Shown: positions 25,617-31,568 of the stretch, piece by piece
Position numbering within the stretch: position 1 is the stretch's first letter
How the letters are laid out: every line of letters begins with the position of its first letter
Assembly (NCBI GenBank): GCA_020636405.1
Contig: JACJXW010000007.1
Location: forward strand, 742,501-774,068
Length of the DNA: 31,568 nucleotides
Direction of reading: 5' to 3'
Source: Lewinellaceae bacterium
Lineage (GTDB): Bacteria; Bacteroidota; Bacteroidia; Chitinophagales; Saprospiraceae
The notes under the pieces: model-generated
What the model saw: the letters and a program-made list of their open reading frames with translations, nothing else
Database searches by the model: none
Told to the model about the DNA's origin: nothing
Program-made: the position numbers and the translations under genes

Positions 25617-27143
25617 ATGATAGTAGCTGGCAACCTGGTAAAAAGGGGAATCTCATTGGTACAACAACTGGACCAGAGGCGGCCCACTCCCTTACAGTTG
25701 CAGCAGCGCACGTTGCTGAGCCTTTTAAAGCGGGCGGAAAAAACGGCTTTCGGCCAACACTATGGGTTCGAACAGATCCTGAAGGCGGCTGACCCGGCGT
25801 CTGTGTTTCAGGAGTTGGTTCCTATGCACGATTACAACCGCATGTTCGACGAGTGGTGGCGCCGTACTCTGGCTGGCGAAGCCGATGTGAGCTGGCGCGG
25901 CCCGGTGAAGTACTTCGCCCTGAGTTCCGGCACATCAGAAGCTGCCAGCAAATACATCCCCGTCACGGCCGAAATGCAGCGAAGCATGAGGCAGGCGGCC
26001 CTGAGGATGTTCTCCTGCCTGCCGAAGTACAACTTTCCGCCCAGTTTCTACACAAAGGAATGGCTGATGATCGGAGGTAGTGCCGCTTTGCAGGATCTTG
26101 GCCATTGTTATGCCGGCGACCTCAGTGGCATCAATGCCAGTAAGCCGCCGATGTGGATCCGCCGTTATTACCGCCCCGGTACGCGGATTGCCCGGATCTC
26201 TGACTGGGATGAACGCACAGAGGCCATTGCCAAAATGGCGCCCCACTGGGATGTGGGCGTCCTGACCGGCCTGCCCAGCTGGGTACAGCTTACCCTGGAG
26301 CGCGTCATTGAATACCACGGCCTGAACCACATCCACGAGATCTGGCCCAACCTTCGGATATTTGTTTCCGGCGGCATAGCCTTTGAACCATACCGCAAGA
26401 GTTTTGAGGAACTGCTGGGCCATCCTCTTACCTATATGGATTCTTACCTGGCCAGCGAGGGTTTTGTCGCTTTCCAGGCGCGTCCCGGCACCAGTGCTAT
26501 GCGCCTGCAACTGAGCAACAACATATTTTTTGAGTTTGTACCCTTCAACGAGGACAATTTTGATGCCGAGGGCCGGCTCCTTCCCTCTGCCCGGGCCTTC
26601 ACTATTGATGAAGTGGAGGAAGGACAGGATTACGCGTTGCTGATGAGCACTTGCGCCGGCGCCTGGCGTTACCTGATCGGCGATACCGTCCGTTTTGCGG
26701 ATAAAGGCCGTTCCGAGATCCTGATCACCGGCCGTACCAAGCACTTCCTGAGCATCTGCGGAGAGCACTTGTCGGTCGATAATATGAACCAGGCCATCCG
26801 CCGTACCGAGGACGTTCTGAACGTGAAGATCAACGAATTCACAGTTTCAGGTGTTAAAGCAGAAGCCCACTTTGCTCATCGCTGGTATATCGGTTGCGAA
26901 CCCATGGTCGATTCGGACACCCTCTCCCGAGTACTCGATGAGCAGCTCATGGCCGTCAATGACGACTACGCTGCCGAGCGCTCGGCAATGCTTCGTCCCC
27001 CGAGGGCCAGCGCCATTGATACCCGGCTCTTTTACGACTGGCAGCGCCAGCACGGAAAGATGAACGGGCAGAGCAAGTTTCCCCGTGTTATGAAAGGAGA
27101 GCAGCTGGCCGAATGGGAGGCGTTTATCGGGTCAAAACAATAA
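25617..27143 (+). CDS. GH3 family acyl-acid amido synthetase
   Basis: Encodes 508 residues of the GH3 (auxin-responsive) branch of ANL adenylating enzymes. YFALSSGTSEAASKYIPVT (about 99-117) is the ATP-binding P-loop type motif, SYLASEGF (about 277-284) lines the acyl site, and AWRYLIGDTVRF (about 352-363) carries the Asp that holds the ribose. ITGRTKHFLSICGEHLS is the hinge into the small C-terminal domain. In plants these enzymes join acyl acids to amino acids; the bacterial substrates are mostly unknown. A LysE exporter gene follows after 6 nt, so the two are almost certainly one operon. The ATG at 25617 lies next to TAAATTCCTGAAAAG. Confidence 0.9.
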   Translation: MIVAGNLVKRGISLVQQLDQRRPTPLQLQQRTLLSLLKRAEKTAFGQHYGFEQILKAADPASVFQELVPMHDYNRMFDEWWRRTLAGEADVSWRGPVKYFALSSGTSEAASKYIPVTAEMQRSMRQAALRMFSCLPKYNFPPSFYTKEWLMIGGSAALQDLGHCYAGDLSGINASKPPMWIRRYYRPGTRIARISDWDERTEAIAKMAPHWDVGVLTGLPSWVQLTLERVIEYHGLNHIHEIWPNLRIFVSGGIAFEPYRKSFEELLGHPLTYMDSYLASEGFVAFQARPGTSAMRLQLSNNIFFEFVPFNEDNFDAEGRLLPSARAFTIDEVEEGQDYALLMSTCAGAWRYLIGDTVRFADKGRSEILITGRTKHFLSICGEHLSVDNMNQAIRRTEDVLNVKINEFTVSGVKAEAHFAHRWYIGCEPMVDSDTLSRVLDEQLMAVNDDYAAERSAMLRPPRASAIDTRLFYDWQRQHGKMNGQSKFPRVMKGEQLAEWEAFIGSKQ

Positions 27144-27149
27144 TTCCGT

Positions 27150-27773
27150 ATGGATCTAATGTGGCAGGGGGCCTTACTGGGCCTCTCTCTGAGCATACTT
27201 GCGGGGCCTATGTTGTTCATTCTGATGCAATTGGGTGTCGAGAAGGGCTTCCGGGCCGGCGCTACAGCCGGTTTTGGAGTTTGGGCCAGTGACGCCCTTT
27301 ATGTGCTAACTGCTTATCTCGGCATATCTTATCTTCTGCAACTGACACAGTGGCAGGGCTTCAAATTATGGGCCAGCCTTGCCGGGGGGCTCATTCTCAT
27401 CGTCATCGGAGCTACTACCCTGTTTGCCCGCCCAAAAAGGAACGACAATCTCAATAATACGCCTGTTGGCCACAACTGGGCGGGCTACTGGATGAAGGGC
27501 TTCCTGGTCAATACCTTCAATCCTTTTACCGCCTTTTTCTGGATCGGTGTAATGACCACCATTTCTGCCGATGGGCCCCTTCCCGCTTTCGACGCTTCTC
27601 TGTTCTTTGGCAGCATCATCGGCGTTATTATCATCACTGACCTGCTGAAGGTACTCCTCGCCAAACGCATTCAACACTGGATGAAATACAGCTACCTGCT
27701 GGCCCTGCGACGGGTTGCGGGCACGGCCCTTGTCGCCTTTGGGGTGTTCCTGATGTTTCGGGGTATGATGTGA
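27150..27773 (+). CDS. LysE/RhtB family amino-acid exporter
   Basis: Encodes 207 residues with six hydrophobic helices in the LysE layout. LSLSILAGPMLFILMQLGVE opens the protein and GFGVWASDALYVLTAYLGIS follows at about 43-62. The central loop and the FLVNTFNPFTAFFWIGVMTT segment (about 119-138) are family hallmarks. It would export amino acids or derivatives across the inner membrane. The start is 6 nt after the GH3 stop, so translation may be coupled. An exporter here suits removal of amino-acid conjugates or of the free amino acid, but that is inference. Confidence 0.92.
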   Translation: MDLMWQGALLGLSLSILAGPMLFILMQLGVEKGFRAGATAGFGVWASDALYVLTAYLGISYLLQLTQWQGFKLWASLAGGLILIVIGATTLFARPKRNDNLNNTPVGHNWAGYWMKGFLVNTFNPFTAFFWIGVMTTISADGPLPAFDASLFFGSIIGVIIITDLLKVLLAKRIQHWMKYSYLLALRRVAGTALVAFGVFLMFRGMM

Positions 27774-27873
27774 CCGGAATCGGAGGTTGGTATAAGGCTT
27801 TATTGTTATATTGTTCGGGCGGGATTGCTGCTCCACTGGAGCTACATGATTCGGCTACAACCCTCCTGGCCTT

Positions 27874-28503
27874 ATGGACGAAGGATACATCAAGTTTGAA
27901 ACCCACTGGAAAAAGGCGCCGCCTTTGCCGGAGGCGGCCCTGGCAGAAATACAGGCTTTCCGCCAGCGCCTGTACGAGCTGGGGTTGATCGGCGCCTATC
28001 CCAACGGAATTGGGTACGGCAACATCAGCCGGCGTTTCGGTAGAGAGGGGCAGTTCATCATTTCTGGTTCGGCCACCGGGAATTTTCCGGCTCTTTCTTC
28101 GTGCCATTATACCCTCGTTACTAAAGTTGCGGCCAGCCAAAACCAGTTGTGGTGCGAGGGCCCCATTGTCGCCTCTTCCGAATCGATGAGCCACGCTGCC
28201 GTTTATGAGGAATGCCCCTGGGTGAACGGAGTGATCCACGTGCACCATGCCGGTTTGTGGAACACACTGCTCCACAAAGTGCCCACTACGGATAAAAAGG
28301 CGCCCTACGGTTCGCCGGAGATGGTGGCTTCCATCATTGAGCTGATGCGGAAAACGAAGCTCAAAGAACAGCGAATATTTGTGATGGAAGGGCACGAGGA
28401 AGGCATCTTCTCATTCGGGAGCACTCTGGAGGAAGCTTTTGAGGTGCTGATGATATTTTATCAGCGGCTTATGGCCGGCTCCCAGTTTGACACTGTTACA
28501 TAA
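27874..28503 (+). CDS. Class II aldolase/adducin family protein
   Basis: Encodes 209 residues. The family fold shows LGLIGAYPNGIGYGNISRRF at the start (about 37-56), SSESMSHAAVYE with the catalytic Glu/Asp region, and the metal ligands in VIHVHHAGLW (HVHH) and MEGHEEGIFSFG. Class II aldolases cleave or form C-C bonds of phosphorylated sugars using zinc, but family members also include epimerases and unassigned enzymes. This copy has HVHH rather than the usual HTHS, and its substrate is unclear. It is 100 nt behind the LysE gene and 20 nt before an oxidoreductase gene. TATATTGT (about 27808-27815) may be a weak promoter box of its own. Confidence 0.85.
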   Translation: MDEGYIKFETHWKKAPPLPEAALAEIQAFRQRLYELGLIGAYPNGIGYGNISRRFGREGQFIISGSATGNFPALSSCHYTLVTKVAASQNQLWCEGPIVASSESMSHAAVYEECPWVNGVIHVHHAGLWNTLLHKVPTTDKKAPYGSPEMVASIIELMRKTKLKEQRIFVMEGHEEGIFSFGSTLEEAFEVLMIFYQRLMAGSQFDTVT

Positions 28504-28523
28504 TTAAACAAACTTCCAAACCT

Positions 28524-29387
28524 ATGAAAACCATACTCATTACGGGCGCTACCGGCACAACCGGTTCGGCTACGCTTCAGCAACTCCAAGGAAAAGGGCT
28601 GGCACTGCGGGTGATGACCCGCTCCGCCGAGAAAGCAGCGGCCTTCGAAAAGCAAGGCATCTCGGCAGTTGTCGCCGATTATAGTGACCCGGCATCCCTC
28701 GCCCGGGCTCTGGACGGCGTGGAACGGGCGTTCCTCGTACATTCACCTTCTTTGGAAATCCCTAAGCACGAAAAGGCATTCATCGATGCGGCCAAAAAGG
28801 CAGGAGTGAAAAAGATCGTCGCGCTCTCCGTTATCGGCGCCGGCCCGGATAGCCCGCTTCGCCTGTCGCGCATGCATGCGGAGGTGGAAGCTCACCTAAA
28901 GAACTCCGGCATGGCCTATACCATTCTGCGGCCCCACAGCTTCCTGCAGAACCTGCTGGGCAACATTCCCACCATCCAGGGCCAGGGGGCGATGTACTCC
29001 AACAATGGAGAGGCCAAAATACCATTGATCGACGCCCGCGACATTGGAGCGGTGGCCGCCGCTGCCCTCACCGAAGAAGGGCACGATGGAAAAGCCTATA
29101 CCCTGACCGGCCCGGCGGCGGTTTCTTTCCAGGAGGTGGCCGGAGCCATAGGCAAGGCCATCGGCAGGGAAGTCCACTTTGTCAACGTCCCGGATGATGC
29201 CGCCAAGCAGGGCCTGATGGGCGCCGGCTTTCCGGAATGGCTGGCCGACGACCTGGTTACCCTCAACCAATGGGGGCGGCAAGTGGGCGAACAACAGCCG
29301 TCGGAAGATGTTCAAAAGGTACTCGGCCGCCCGGGGCACAGCCTGGAGGACTTCGCCCGGGATTATGCAGGGGCGTTTAAAGGGTAG
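28524..29387 (+). CDS. NmrA-like NAD(P)-binding oxidoreductase
   Basis: Encodes 287 residues of the atypical short-chain dehydrogenase type (NmrA/QorB-like). The N-terminal ITGATGTTGS (6-15) is the glycine-rich dinucleotide motif and VMTRSAEKAAAFEKQG the NADP-selecting turn. The body follows the NmrA pattern with a hydrophobic KKIVALSVIGAG and PHSFLQNLL. The catalytic Tyr-x-x-x-Lys of classical SDRs is not seen, so it may be a redox sensor or a quinone reductase. It follows the class II aldolase by 20 nt. A small hairpin lies about 100 nt behind its stop. Confidence 0.9.
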   Translation: MKTILITGATGTTGSATLQQLQGKGLALRVMTRSAEKAAAFEKQGISAVVADYSDPASLARALDGVERAFLVHSPSLEIPKHEKAFIDAAKKAGVKKIVALSVIGAGPDSPLRLSRMHAEVEAHLKNSGMAYTILRPHSFLQNLLGNIPTIQGQGAMYSNNGEAKIPLIDARDIGAVAAAALTEEGHDGKAYTLTGPAAVSFQEVAGAIGKAIGREVHFVNVPDDAAKQGLMGAGFPEWLADDLVTLNQWGRQVGEQQPSEDVQKVLGRPGHSLEDFARDYAGAFKG

Positions 29388-29399
29388 GATGGAGGTAGG

Positions 29400-29423
29400 G
29401 AAGTCGGAGGTCGGAAATCGGAA
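29400..29423. repeat. Degenerate GAAGTCG heptamer repeat
   Basis: Three consecutive 7-nt units (GAAGTCG, GAGGTCG, GAAATCG) followed by GAA. The same heptamer occurs four times, perfect, inside mnmE at 31000-31027. It lies in the spacer right after the NmrA-like gene. Confidence 0.6.
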
Positions 29424-29483
29424 TTTTTCTAGAGGAGTGCTGCCGGGATGGGGCTGAAGATGCTTCCACCATTAACAACAAAG

Positions 29484-29510
29484 CTTCCTTAAAAAAAGGA
29501 AGTTTGGTTT
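29484..29510 (+). terminator. Small hairpin after the NmrA-like gene
   Basis: CTTCCTT (29484-29490) pairs with AAGGAAG (29496-29502) around AAAAA, followed on + by TTTGGTTT. It may end the + transcript of the aldolase/oxidoreductase pair. Weak stem. Confidence 0.4.
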
Positions 29511-29566
29511 GAAGCCGGAAGTAAGTCGCTGCAAGCCAGGGGTAAATAACTTGACGTATTTCGGAA

Positions 29567-29922
29567 TCATTCGGGGTTGATCCCTTCTTCCTTCAGGTGA
29601 GCTCCGATGTTGAAGGTATGCCCGCCGTACAGCTCGATGTCCTTATTCCAGTCGATGATCTGCCAGTTTGCTCCGGGAGTGGCAACCAGAATTTTTCGGG
29701 TTTTACTGGTGATCCAAAATACTTTTCCACGCCGAAGTCCAGCATTTTCTGGACTTCGGTGAAGATGTATTCGTTCTCTGTGAAGAATTCCTCCGGCCCC
29801 AGTTCACCATCCAGGTCGACTTCGAAGACAATTGTAGCGGGTACATCCGGATAATGCCTTGTAATTTTTTCGGCGGGTAAAACCTTTTTATCGAATGGAG
29901 CTTTAAACTTAGCATAGATTAT
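29567..29922 (-). pseudogene. Truncated, frameshifted Uma2-like (DUF820) nuclease remnant
   Basis: Two adjacent minus-strand frames read as one protein if a single base is restored. Residues from 29922 to 29725 (66 codons) include LPAEKITRHYPDVPATIVFE and EVQKMLDFGVE. From 29722 to the TGA at 29567 the next frame gives VFWITSKTRKILVATPGANW and ends in GAHLKEEGINPE. The join is at a TTTT run (29723-29726); one lost T explains the shift. PD...(I/V)FEVD followed by a helix and GVEKVFWI is the Uma2 pattern (PD-(D/E)xK-like nuclease fold). There is no start codon in frame: TAA lies just upstream, and the N-terminal half is absent because the mnmE gene begins there on the other strand. A sequencing error in the homopolymer could account for the shift but not for the missing half. 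Confidence 0.6.
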
Positions 29923-29935
29923 TTAAAAGCGCAAA

Positions 29936-31387
29936 ATGGCATACACATCACACAACCTCACCGACACCATTGTAGCCCTGGCTACGCCCTCCGGGGTGGG
30001 CGCCATCGGCGTGATCCGCCTGTCGGGGAAGGAGGCAGTCCGTATGGTCAACGGGGTGTTTCACGGGAAGGACCTGGAAAAGCAACCTACCCACACCATT
30101 CACTTCGGCACCATCCGGGACGACAGCGGCCGCATACTGGATGAGGTGGTGGTTTCGCTGTTTATAGAACCCAAGTCCTACACCGGCGAGAACGTAGTGG
30201 AAGTGTCCTGCCACGGGTCCGACTACATATTGCAGGAAGTCATACAGCTGTTCATCGAAAAGGGCGCGCGCCTGGCGCAACCCGGCGAGTTCACCCTGCG
30301 CGCCTTCCTCAACGGCCGTATGGACCTCAGCCAGGCCGAGGCCGTGGCCGACCTGATCGCCTCCTCCTCCCGTTCCTCTCACGCCATCGCCATGCAGCAG
30401 ATGCGCGGCGGCTTCAGCGACGAGATCAAAAGGTTGCGCCAGGAATTGGTCGACTTTGCCAGCCTCATCGAGCTGGAGCTCGATTTCGCCGAAGAGGACG
30501 TCGAGTTCGCCAACCGGGATGAACTGAAAAAACTGGTCGCCAAAATTCAGTCCATCATTCACGCCCTTATTCAGTCCTTCAAACTCGGCAACGTCATCAA
30601 ACACGGCGTCAACACGGTCATCGCTGGGCGCCCCAACGCCGGCAAGTCGACCCTGCTCAATGCCCTGCTCAACGAGGAGCGCGCCATCGTCAGCGAGATC
30701 GCCGGCACCACCCGCGACACCATCGAGGAAGTACTCAACATCAAAGGCGTGCAGTTTCGCATCATCGACACTGCCGGTATCCGCGAAGCGGAAGATACCA
30801 TTGAGGCCATGGGCGTGGAGAAGACCATGCAGAAGGTGCAGCAAAGCGCCCTGCTCGTCTACGTCTTCGACGTGGTCAAAACCCAGCCCGAGGAAGTGCA
30901 CGCCGACCTGGCCAAGCTGGTGCATGATAATGTGCATCTGATCGTAGTTGCCAATAAGATGGACCTGAATCCATATACTTTGCGGGAACATTATTTTTCG
31001 AAGTCGGAAGTCGGAAGTCGGAAGTCGGAAACGGGGAAAGTGCCCTTTGGCTCTGCACTTCCCACTTCCGACTTCGCCTGGGTTCCCATCTCCGCCATCA
31101 ACAACATGAACATCGAGTACCTCAAGGAAAAGCTCTACGAGGCCGTTATCACCAACCAACTCAACCTGGAAGGCACCATCGTGGCCAATGCGCGGCACTA
31201 CGAGGCGCTGCAGAAGGCACACGAGAGCCTGGCCCGGGTACTGGAGGGCCTCTCCGGCGGCGTAACGTCGGACTTTGTGGCGATGGACATCCGGGCGGCG
31301 CTGCACCACCTGGGGGAGATCACGGGGGAGATCAGTACGGATGATCTGTTGGGGAATATTTTTTCGAGGTTTTGTATCGGGAAGTAG
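29936..31387 (+). CDS. mnmE: tRNA U34 5-carboxymethylaminomethyl modification GTPase MnmE
   Basis: Encodes 483 residues. The N-terminal formyl-THF-binding domain covers about 1-120 and the helical domain about 121-215 and 400-483. The G domain holds G1 GRPNAGKST (231-239), G2 TTRDT (258-262), G3 DTAG (278-281) and G4 NKMD (340-343). The protein ends in CIGK, with the Cys of the C-terminal active motif. With MnmG it installs the cmnm5 group on U34 of several tRNAs. Between G4 and the SA(I/K) G5-like motif an extra stretch of about 26 residues (about 355-380) is encoded by a repeat/hairpin insert. The ATG at 29936 follows an A-rich leader that overlaps the end of the Uma2 remnant. Confidence 0.97.
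   Translation: MAYTSHNLTDTIVALATPSGVGAIGVIRLSGKEAVRMVNGVFHGKDLEKQPTHTIHFGTIRDDSGRILDEVVVSLFIEPKSYTGENVVEVSCHGSDYILQEVIQLFIEKGARLAQPGEFTLRAFLNGRMDLSQAEAVADLIASSSRSSHAIAMQQMRGGFSDEIKRLRQELVDFASLIELELDFAEEDVEFANRDELKKLVAKIQSIIHALIQSFKLGNVIKHGVNTVIAGRPNAGKSTLLNALLNEERAIVSEIAGTTRDTIEEVLNIKGVQFRIIDTAGIREAEDTIEAMGVEKTMQKVQQSALLVYVFDVVKTQPEEVHADLAKLVHDNVHLIVVANKMDLNPYTLREHYFSKSEVGSRKSETGKVPFGSALPTSDFAWVPISAINNMNIEYLKEKLYEAVITNQLNLEGTIVANARHYEALQKAHESLARVLEGLSGGVTSDFVAMDIRAALHHLGEITGEISTDDLLGNIFSRFCIGK
30999..31076. repeat. In-frame repeat/hairpin insert within mnmE
   Basis: Four perfect GAAGTCG heptamers (31000-31027) begin the element. Its outer 12 bp (CGAAGTCGGAAG, 30999-31010) are exactly complementary to 31065-31076, and inner GGGAAAGTGC faces GCACTTCCC imperfectly. 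The whole unit is 78 nt, a multiple of three, and is read through as about 26 codons. Confidence 0.8.
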
Positions 31388-31414
31388 CCTCCTCCTGAAA
31401 CCGTTTACAGCATT

Positions 31415-31567
31415 TCAGGCAATTTCTCTTTCCTCTAATCCCAGGCAATTCTTTGCCGTATGGAGTAGCAAACTTTGCGCTACCACTTCTGGTTCGCCAA
31501 ATAAGCCACGCTCGTTGATCGGGGTTACCGTATATTGGCCATCTTCCAGGGTAATATGAACACCAAT
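31415..31567 (-). CDS. 3' end of an unknown gene (continues beyond the window)
   Basis: The minus strand is open from the window edge for 50 codons to a TGA at 31415. The visible C-terminus includes LEDGQYTVTPINERGLFG and ends in LGLEEREIA. This composition looks coding and is convergent with mnmE, 27 nt from its stop. I do not recognise the family; the length and style resemble small antitoxin-like or DUF proteins, but that is a guess. Confidence 0.55.
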   Translation of the reverse strand: MGVHITLEDGQYTVTPINERGLFGEPEVVAQSLLLHTAKNCLGLEEREIA

Positions 31568-31568
31568 A

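Noticed and set aside
27770..27988. 72-codon frame between LysE and the class II aldolase
   Set aside because: It starts with GTG over the LysE stop and then overlaps the aldolase gene in a wrong frame; the aldolase start at 27874 is clear.
29948..31309. 453-codon minus-strand open frame
   Set aside because: Antisense shadow of mnmE, which has all GTPase motifs and the CIGK end.

Overview
The window looks like a chromosomal segment of a Bacteroidota bacterium, probably from the Saprospiria (Lewinella/Phaeodactylibacter/Haliscomenobacter-like). This rests on protein flavour (DUF3078 barrel, Bacteroidota-type RpoN N-terminus, DksA-like protein without a zinc finger, KamA-like radical SAM protein), on TAnnTTTG-type -7 promoter boxes, on weak A-rich ribosome-binding regions and on GAAGTCG-type intergenic repeats. 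The taxon is inferred from sequence character, not from a search.

Layout. 1-1600: the 3' part of a 23S rRNA, a spacer with a UUCG-capped hairpin, 5S rRNA and a strong terminator. 1783-3527: ECF sigma factor, a small one-helix membrane protein and an MscS-like channel, all on +. 3661-4587: DUF3078 outer-membrane protein. 4739-6419 (-): lipoprotein GH25 lysozyme and a PhyH-family dioxygenase. 6642-7829 (+): class III aminotransferase, convergent with rpoN (-, 7906-9444). 9829-12666 (+): Xaa-Pro aminopeptidase and rlmN in tandem, convergent with an S41 C-terminal protease (-, 12759-14387) across a 24-bp perfect hairpin. 14842-16737 (+): Omp85-family barrel. 16778-20082 (-): FemAB/GNAT-like acyltransferase, O-methyltransferase, a 36-codon ORF overlapping the end of a TauE/SafE transporter, and a lipoprotein. 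20311-24978 (-): class I/II aminotransferase, rpsU, KamA-like radical SAM enzyme, MarR regulator and a DksA/TraR-like protein with an Asp-rich tail. 25617-29387 (+): GH3 acyl-amido synthetase tightly followed by a LysE exporter, then a class II aldolase and an NmrA-like oxidoreductase. 29567-29922 (-): broken Uma2-like nuclease remnant. 29936-31387 (+): mnmE carrying an in-frame repeat/hairpin insert. 31415-31567 (-): 3' end of an unknown gene leaving the window.

Most of the content is housekeeping: translation (rRNA, bS21, RlmN, MnmE), sigma factors (sigma-54, one ECF), envelope proteins and amino-acid or peptide metabolism. I see no CRISPR array, phage, integrase, transposase or recognisable defence island. 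The points most worth a second look are the selfish-looking repeat inside mnmE, the ECF sigma / small membrane protein / MscS cluster, the small ORF coupled to TauE, the GH3-LysE pair, and the truncated, frameshifted Uma2 remnant abutting mnmE.
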